This document shows positions 14,824 to 19,097 of a stretch of 19,097 nucleotides of DNA, piece by piece. The stretch is taken from NCBI GenBank assembly GCA_015680865.1, contig JADAKE010000019.1:1-19097 (forward strand), written 5' to 3'. Numbering within the stretch: the stretch's first letter is position 1; each line of letters opens with the position of its first letter. This DNA comes from Enterococcus lacertideformus. GTDB lineage: Bacteria; Bacillota; Bacilli; Lactobacillales; Enterococcaceae. The notes below the pieces were generated by a model that ran no database searches, was not told where the DNA came from, and saw nothing but the letters and a program-made list of their open reading frames with translations. Both the position numbers and the translations under genes were made by a program.

Positions 14824-14853
14824 ACTATAGCATAGATCACGTATGACTGTAAA
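14824..14853 (-). promoter_or_regulatory. Promoter of folT
   Basis: On the minus strand TTTACA (14853-14848), an 18-base spacer and TATAGT (14829-14824) precede the riboswitch by about 30 bases. A small TGGGAA/TTCCCA hairpin (14803-14818) lies at the predicted transcript start. A TCACG-TT-CGTGA palindrome at 14887-14898 lies further upstream, between this promoter and the end of mgsA. Confidence 0.6.
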
Positions 14854-14949
14854 TAAAAAAACATACATTACTAAATAAATCCCTACTCACGTTCGTGAAT
14901 AATTACACACTAGCAATAATCTATAAATATGCTCTTGTAAAAACGAAGT

Positions 14950-15375
14950 TTATTCAACAGCCAATGGATGATTTTCTTTCTCATGCACAACTGTACGGAA
15001 ATCTAGAAAACCTGCTTCTAAGCCTCTTAATAAAACCTCCGCCGTACCGATATTCGTCGCCAAAGGAATTTCATATACATCTGATAATCGAATCAAGGCA
15101 GTTACATCTGGTTCATGGGGTTGAGCAGCTAGCGGATCTCGAAGAAAAATGACTAGATCTAAATGGTCTTCTGAGATCATCGCGCCAATTTGCTGATCAC
15201 CACCTAAAGGTCCTGACTTAAAACGATGCACATTCAGACCCGTAGCTTCTGTGATTTTACCTCCAGTCGTTCCAGTAGCAAATAGTTCATGTTTTTCCAA
15301 TATTCCTTTATATGCAGTTGTCAATTTGATCATTAACGACTTTTTGCGGTCATGAGCGATTAAAGCGATTTTCAT
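14950..15375 (-). CDS. mgsA: Methylglyoxal synthase
   Basis: Cytoplasmic enzyme of 141 residues that converts dihydroxyacetone phosphate to methylglyoxal and phosphate, a bypass of lower glycolysis used when sugar phosphates accumulate. The ATG at 15375 follows a purine-rich AAGGAGAG ribosome site. The sequence carries the family core: [12 protein letters not shown] (His8), the phosphate-binding [16 protein letters not shown] with the catalytic Asp60, and FLRDPL with Asp80 followed by PHEPDV (His87, Asp90). The length is normal and the frame intact. It is divergent from the sugar ABC ATPase gene at 15558. Confidence 0.95.
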   Translation of the reverse strand: MKIALIAHDRKKSLMIKLTTAYKGILEKHELFATGTTGGKITEATGLNVHRFKSGPLGGDQQIGAMISEDHLDLVIFLRDPLAAQPHEPDVTALIRLSDVYEIPLATNIGTAEVLLRGLEAGFLDFRTVVHEKENHPLAVE

Positions 15376-15461
15376 ATCTCTCCTTCTTTCTCCTTAAAAA
15401 TCTTTTCTTCTATTTCTATCTCCCATTCTACCTCAAAACTCAGCATATTAACCAAAATATA

Positions 15462-15529
15462 GAACAATTCTTGTTCAAGTTGACATTGCGCAAAGATACC
15501 GCTTCCATTTATAGTTGATACATCAACTA
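15462..15529. promoter_or_regulatory. Divergent mgsA/msmK regulatory region with two palindromes
   Basis: GAACAA-TTC-TTGTTC occupies 15462-15476 and TAGTTGA-TACA-TCAACTA occupies 15512-15529. A TTGACA lies between them at about 15480, and a TTATAG just before the second palindrome, but their spacing (about 23 bases) is too long for a standard promoter; TTGCGC with a 17-base spacer is an alternative -35. The palindromes could be operators for either gene. No cognate regulator can be named. Confidence 0.35.
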
Positions 15530-15557
15530 AATCAAAACGAAAGCGTGGTATAGCAAG

Positions 15558-16670
15558 ATGGTAGAAATGGCACTAAAACACGTATACAAACAATACGATA
15601 ACGCAGAAAATTACTCAGTAACAGACTTTAATTTAGCAATTAATGATCGTGAGTTCATCGTTTTTGTTGGCCCTTCTGGATGCGGAAAATCAACGACTCT
15701 TCGAATGATTGCTGGGCTAGAAGACATCTCAGAAGGTGAATTGAGTATCGCTGGTAAAGTGATGAATGACGTTGCACCAAAAGATCGAGATATTGCGATG
15801 GTTTTCCAGAACTACGCCTTATATCCTCATATGACTGTTTTTGACAATATGGCATTTGGCTTGAAGTTGAGAAAATACGATAAAGCAGATATCAAAAAAC
15901 GGGTAGAAAATGCGGCTGAAATTTTAGGACTAACTGAGTACTTAAAACGAAAGCCAGCAGCCTTTTATCTGGTGGCCAACGCCAACGTGTAGCATTAGGA
16001 AGGGCAATCGTTCGTGATGCGAAAGTATTCTTGATGGATGAACCATTATCAAATTTGGATGCTAAATTACGTGTAGCGATGCGAGCTGAAATTGCGAAAC
16101 TACACCAACGTTTAGAAACTACTACTATTTATGTTACCCATGACCAAACAGAAGCAATGACTATGGCTGATCGCATCGTTATTATGAAAGATGGCTTTAT
16201 CCAACAAATCGGAACGCCAAAAGAAGTATACGATACGCCAGTTAACATGTTTGTGGCTGGCTTCATCGGATCACCTGCCATGAACTTCTTTAATGTTACA
16301 TTAAACAACGGTATCATCTCAGATGGTCATGGACTTGAATTAAAAATACCAGAAGGAAAAAAATAAAGTCTTAGTTGAAAAAGGTTATGAAGGAAAAGAA
16401 GTTATTTTCGGTATTCGTCCTGAAGACATCCATAGTGAACAAGTTGCATTAGATGCACAGCCTGAAGCAGTTGTTCATTCTGAAGTTGTCGTATCCGAAT
16501 TATTAGGTGCAGAAACAATGCTTTACACCAAAACAGGAACCACAGAATTCATCTCTAAGGTCGATGCACGTGACTTCCACAAACCAGGAGAAATGGTGGA
16601 TTTAGCATTCAATATCAGCAAAGGACATTTCTTTGATAAAGAGACTGAAGAAGTAATCAACTTGCCTTAA
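15558..16670 (+). pseudogene. msmK: Sugar ABC transporter ATPase MsmK/UgpC, two frameshifts
   Basis: ATPase that energises carbohydrate importers, often shared by several systems. The start is ATG 15558 ([13 protein letters not shown]). Walker A is GPSGCGKST and the Q-loop [12 protein letters not shown] is present. At the T4 run 15963-15966 two extra bases shift the frame just before the signature motif, giving a stop at 15990-15992. In the shifted frame the expected sequence continues as [17 protein letters not shown], then [12 protein letters not shown] and the H-loop THDQTEAMT. At the A7 run 16357-16363 one extra base causes a stop at 16364-16366. The original frame then resumes with KVLVEKGYEGKEVIFGIRPEDI and the regulatory domain, ending at TAA 16668-16670. 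Repaired, the protein would be about 369 residues, the usual size. The first fragment lacks the signature and Walker B, so it cannot be active. Both lesions are in homopolymers, so base-calling error is possible. Confidence 0.88.
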
Positions 16671-16730
16671 CCTTATTTTGGGACAATATCAAAGCCCAGT
16701 CTAAATCTATTGCACGGAATAATTTTACAA

Positions 16731-16776
16731 AATAGAAGAACACTCACTTTTTACAGCGAGCGTTCTTCTATTTTTC
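16731..16776. terminator. Rho-independent terminator between msmK and niaX
   Basis: AATAGAAGAACACTC (16731-16745) pairs with GAGCGTTCTTCTATT (16758-16772) with one mismatch, followed by a T-run. On the minus strand it is also followed by TATTTTGTAAAATT, so it can serve both convergent genes. Confidence 0.85.
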
Positions 16777-16848
16777 ATGATGCTATGATTGAAATAAAGC
16801 TAGTTGTCTCAAGTTTCACTAACATAATCCTATCGGATGAACGTTTCA

Positions 16849-17478
16849 TTAGGCAACTTTTTTTACTATTTTTGCTGTTGTCTCTATTTTGCTGTTTTTT
16901 TTTTTCGCTTTTGTAAAAACTGGGATATCAAAATATTTGCTTAATGTTCCAGCTATAAAATAAGCGATATTATAATCCATTAAGCTATGGAGCAAGCCAC
17001 CGATTCCCATCAAAATAAATACCGTATAAAAATAACCTTCAGAATAATAAGTTTCTGACATATTTCCCACAAAGAAAAATGCGCTGACAACCAACATTTC
17101 AACAAGGGAATGAATGATATCAATAATCAAATTGAACCCTTGAAAGCGCCAATTCGCTAAAGTGAACTGACCATTTTTTAATACGCTCCCTGGTTTTTTT
17201 TTCAGATACCAAGCACCGATCACCGCAAATATCAGATGTGACAATGCGCGAAGTGCGATAATGACAGGTGTCGTCAAAAAAAATCCACATGTAGTTCCTA
17301 AAGCAACTGTAATGGCAATTGCTGGTGAAAAAAACATCGCAATAAATATTGGCACATGAGATGCTAACGTAAAGGATGCAGGCGGAATCAAGATTTTAGG
17401 CATGATCATTGGGATAATCACCCCCATCACTATCAATAATGCAGAAATCGTAAGGGAACGTACTGAATTTTTTTTCAT
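16849..17478 (-). CDS. niaX: ECF transporter S component, probably niacin (NiaX)
   Basis: Integral membrane substrate-binding subunit of about 209 residues, expected to work with the common ECF energy module. The ATG at 17478 (MKKNSVRSLT) is preferred over the ATG at 17493, because GGGAGA sits at the right distance before it. The signature region IPPASFTLASHVPIFIAMFFSP, with further segments RALSHLIFAVIGAW and GIGGLLHSLMDYNIA, matches the NiaX-like family as I recall it. The C-terminus is lysine-rich. The promoter has two 12-bp palindromes of NiaR type, which agrees with niacin as substrate. The alternative is an S component for another small vitamin. The frame is intact and the gene converges on msmK. 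Confidence 0.75.
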   Translation of the reverse strand: MKKNSVRSLTISALLIVMGVIIPMIMPKILIPPASFTLASHVPIFIAMFFSPAIAITVALGTTCGFFLTTPVIIALRALSHLIFAVIGAWYLKKKPGSVLKNGQFTLANWRFQGFNLIIDIIHSLVEMLVVSAFFFVGNMSETYYSEGYFYTVFILMGIGGLLHSLMDYNIAYFIAGTLSKYFDIPVFTKAKKKNSKIETTAKIVKKVA

Positions 17479-17494
17479 TTTTTTCTCTCCCAAT

Positions 17495-17554
17495 GTGTCT
17501 TGACACTTTTATATTGTCTTATTTTAACTTTATCTAGCGCATGTGTCAAGACAC
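17495..17554 (-). promoter_or_regulatory. niaX promoter with paired GTGTC-N2-GACAC operators
   Basis: On the minus strand TTGACA (17549-17544), a 17-base spacer and TAAAAT (17526-17521) form a strong promoter. GTGTCTTGACAC (read on minus) overlaps the -35 at 17554-17543. Its inverse, GTGTCAAGACAC, lies at 17506-17495, downstream of the start point and 17 bases before the ATG. The centres are 48 bp apart. Each site is a 5-bp inverted repeat around two bases, and the type resembles operators of the niacin repressor NiaR (YrxA); the consensus is from memory. Confidence 0.75.
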
Positions 17555-17835
17555 CTAAAGGGTAAAAAATAGGGCCGAAACATAAAATAGATCTATAATA
17601 TTTGGTATTGTTACTCAAAATGAGTAGGAACATCAGCTTTTTTATGACAAAAAACATTTGGTTCCTCTATAATTAAGTCGAAAAGCAAATTTAGCTAACT
17701 GTACTTAAAATAAACAGTCAGGACAAAAGCATCAAGGAAATGTGAGTGAAAATCAAGACAGTTATTTTCAGAAAGCAAGTGTTTGCTCGTATTTTTAATC
17801 CTACGAAATGAATGACATAAAACTATTCAAAAAAT
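17555..17835. other. Non-coding region upstream of niaX
   Basis: About 280 bases without a convincing gene. A minus-strand frame from ATG 17657 has AGAGGA upstream and begins MFFVIKKLMFLLILS, but it runs through the niaX operators and promoter and is not credible as a conserved gene. Short GGGACAAAAG-like words suggest repeat debris. Confidence 0.4.
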
Positions 17836-17876
17836 GAGTATGGGACAAAAGTAAAGATTCCTTTTGTTTCACACTC
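17836..17876 (+). repeat. GAGTATGGGACAAAAG palindromic repeat
   Basis: Arms 17836-17851 and 17861-17876 are imperfect reverse complements. The first 26 bases match the minus-strand copy at 251-276 with two differences. It is the same family as the element at 12574. Confidence 0.65.
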
Positions 17877-17965
17877 TAAATACGGATAAACGGTCGAAAG
17901 GACTAGAAAAGTACCTTGAAGTTTTGTAAAACAAATACAACTAGCTTTTTGTTAGCTACTGGCAA

Positions 17966-18049
17966 CTTGATTAGTGAGTTCGAGCTTACTAGTCAAGGCT
18001 CTATTTTCTCGATTCCCGTCGAGTGGTAGAGTGCCTTTTTTATTTTTTT
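17966..18049 (+). ncRNA. Candidate structured RNA or attenuator ending in a terminator
   Basis: Two adjacent hairpins lie on the plus strand. The first has 13-bp arms at 17966-17978 and 17985-17997; its only two non-Watson-Crick pairs are U-G and G-U in plus-strand RNA but A-C in minus-strand RNA, so it favours a plus-strand transcript. The second (AAGGC and TCTA with TAGA and GCCTT, inner CTCGA/TCGAG) covers about 17995-18043 and is followed by a T-run, a good terminator. They share the bases AAG at 17995-17997, so they partly exclude each other. No promoter or ORF was identified for the transcript. It may simply be the terminator region of the convergent toxin operon. Confidence 0.4.
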
Positions 18050-18225
18050 AATAGTGTTCCTTTAACTTCTGTAACTTCAATTGTTTCATTATTTTTGTTT
18101 ACAAACTCAACTTCATAGATTTCATTTTCTGAATCTAATATCATCAAGATTACACCTTTAGTTCCTGTGGGAACTTTTTCATTTAATTCTACAGAGCTAT
18201 ATACAATATCATATTCTTTAAACAT
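18040..18225 (-). CDS. DUF4926-like small protein, putative immunity protein
   Basis: Sixty-one residues, starting at ATG 18225 with AGGTG upstream, ten bases after the stop of the toxin gene. The sequence MFKEYDIVYSS followed by VPTGTKGVILMI and IYEVEFV resembles the small beta-rich DUF4926 family (a pattern of EYD, GT-GTIV and YEVEF). Proteins of this kind are often encoded beside toxin-like genes; together with its position immediately downstream of a polymorphic toxin this suggests an immunity role. That is inference; no activity can be read from the sequence. Its 3' end overlaps the T-run of the plus-strand terminator. Confidence 0.7.
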   Translation of the reverse strand: MFKEYDIVYSSVELNEKVPTGTKGVILMILDSENEIYEVEFVNKNNETIEVTEVKGTLLKK

Positions 18226-18235
18226 GAATATTCAC

Positions 18236-19097
18236 CTACTTTTTAGTCGGAATTGATGTAACTAATCTAACAATTCCATCATTATTTTTTATCCACACAA
18301 ACTCCACATCAATAACCTTTCCATTAAAACCTTTGATTGGAATAATCTGACTATACTTTGTTCCATACTCTGTTACTGTAGTTTGAACAGCTTTTGATTT
18401 ATCAAAGATAATTTGGCTACTTAATTGCTGACTATTATTTTTATTAAAGCCAAGTGCTTTTTCAAACCAATTGGCTTTTGATCCCCCGACAGGATGTTCC
18501 TTGTTTAAAAGATAGCCATCTAACTTGGAATTAATGCTTTCTTGTGTCAGCTTAGCATTTCCAGCCCCGTTGGCTTTCTTATACGTCGTATTCCCAGCAC
18601 TATTCTTTTGATTGAGCGTATAAACCTTCCCGTCTTTACTTCCTTTTATGACATTTTTCGTTCCACCAGCTTCCCTAGAAAACGTCGGGGCACTTCGGAT
18701 TGCCGCAGCGCTCCACCCTAACATCCATAAGGAATCCCATACTCCTGATTCTTGCAGTCCTTCCACTACTCCTTGCCCTTTGGACAAGAGGCCTAACCCT
18801 AAAATTTTGTCATTCTTATCAAAGTAATTATAGCCTTTTTTCTGTTGATTATTGATGCGTGTCGTAAGTTCCTTTGGTGTCATTTCCAAGACATCTAAGT
18901 CATATTTTTTTACTAAGGAAGCTAAGTTTCCCGATAACTTTTTTTCATCCAGTCGATACGAATACCCTTCTTTTTCCAGCATATAATATTCAAAACCATT
19001 CTTGTTGTCATGAACATAGATAATCGTACAACCCTCTAATAGTTGTTTGTCAGTCACTTCATTTTTAGTGTTTTTTTTATCTCTGTAAAATAACTTT
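18236..19097 (-). CDS. Polymorphic toxin C-terminal region (DUF6883-like), partial
   Basis: The frame is open to the right edge of the window, so this is the C-terminal 286 codons of a larger protein. A GTG at 19057 could be taken as a start, but the codons before it (KLFYRDKKNTKNE) are open and no ribosome site is seen. The visible part has a linker with GLLSKGQGVVEGLQESGVWD and a small hydrophobic patch (SLWMLGWSAAAIRS). The terminal domain of about 105 residues contains KLDGYLLNKEHPVGGSKANW, ALGF, TEYGTKYSQIIPI and VEFVWI, resembling the DUF6883 toxin domain. In enterococci such domains end LXG-type T7SS effectors; the N-terminal delivery domain is outside the window, so that assignment is inference. 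A DUF4926-like gene follows directly. Confidence 0.7.
   Translation of the reverse strand, partial: KLFYRDKKNTKNEVTDKQLLEGCTIIYVHDNKNGFEYYMLEKEGYSYRLDEKKLSGNLASLVKKYDLDVLEMTPKELTTRINNQQKKGYNYFDKNDKILGLGLLSKGQGVVEGLQESGVWDSLWMLGWSAAAIRSAPTFSREAGGTKNVIKGSKDGKVYTLNQKNSAGNTTYKKANGAGNAKLTQESINSKLDGYLLNKEHPVGGSKANWFEKALGFNKNNSQQLSSQIIFDKSKAVQTTVTEYGTKYSQIIPIKGFNGKVIDVEFVWIKNNDGIVRLVTSIPTKK

Noticed and set aside
17475..17657. Minus-strand frame beginning MFFVIKKLMF
   Set aside because: Despite a passable ribosome site, it reads through the niaX promoter and both operators, so coding function is unlikely.
17555..18000. Insertion-sequence remnant
   Set aside because: No transposase fragment, terminal inverted repeat pair or target duplication could be identified.
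1..19097. CRISPR array, tRNA or rRNA genes
   Set aside because: No regularly spaced direct repeats and no recognisable tRNA arms or rRNA blocks were found; the TTCGA-like words at 17979 belong to a simple hairpin.

Overview
The window reads as chromosomal DNA from a low-GC Gram-positive coccus, most likely Enterococcus and probably the E. faecium group. Reasons: an EfrAB-type heterodimeric ABC exporter, an AA10 chitin monooxygenase, a mannose-family PTS driven by a sigma-54 LevR-type activator, several vitamin ECF S components, and dispersed GAG-N2-TGGGACAAAAG-type palindromic repeats. The species call is inference.

Layout. 1-513: gene-poor DNA with a decayed open frame and a repeat copy. 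562-1203 (+): secreted AA10 LPMO. 1305-1350: a 21-bp palindrome between convergent genes. 1384-5769 (-): a gfr-like fructoselysine/glucoselysine uptake and deglycation operon, read in the order EIIA-(partial EIIB), EIIC, EIID, SIS deglycase 1, SIS deglycase 2. It lies behind a near-perfect sigma-54 -24/-12 promoter (5804-5819). Upstream on the same strand is its activator (5846-8614). 9063-12546 (+): efrA and efrB. 12876-13688 (-): heavily decayed Rgg/MutR-like regulator. 13690-14122: small-ORF and terminator debris. 14123-14659 (-): folT behind a tetrahydrofolate riboswitch. 14950-15375 (-): mgsA. 15558-16670 (+): msmK/ugpC-type sugar ABC ATPase, broken by two frameshifts. 16849-17478 (-): niaX-like niacin S component with paired palindromic operators. 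17555-18049: repeats and a structured RNA/terminator. 18040-19097 (-): a DUF4926-like putative immunity gene and the C-terminal part of a polymorphic toxin that runs off the window.

The strongest signal is the density of fresh lesions in otherwise well-conserved genes. Four genes carry one internal in-frame stop followed by clearly homologous sequence in the same frame: SIS2 at 1918, SIS1 at 2554, EIID at 3493 and efrB at 12490. The EIIB part of the PTS protein lacks the segment with the phosphorylated histidine, and msmK carries +2 and +1 indels in homopolymers. So the sensor and promoter of the fructosamine system look intact while at least four of its structural products are damaged. Each of the four nonsense codons could come from one G-to-T change (GAA to TAA, GGA to TGA), but the ancestral codons are inferred. 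Possible causes are recent loss of sugar-use functions in a host-adapted lineage, a mutator background, or sequence error; the last is most plausible for the two homopolymer indels.

Regulation is unusually legible here: a sigma-54 promoter inside an imperfect hairpin at the end of the activator gene, a THF riboswitch for folT, and two 12-bp palindromes at the niaX promoter. The right edge holds the only clear accessory-type cargo, a toxin/immunity pair.
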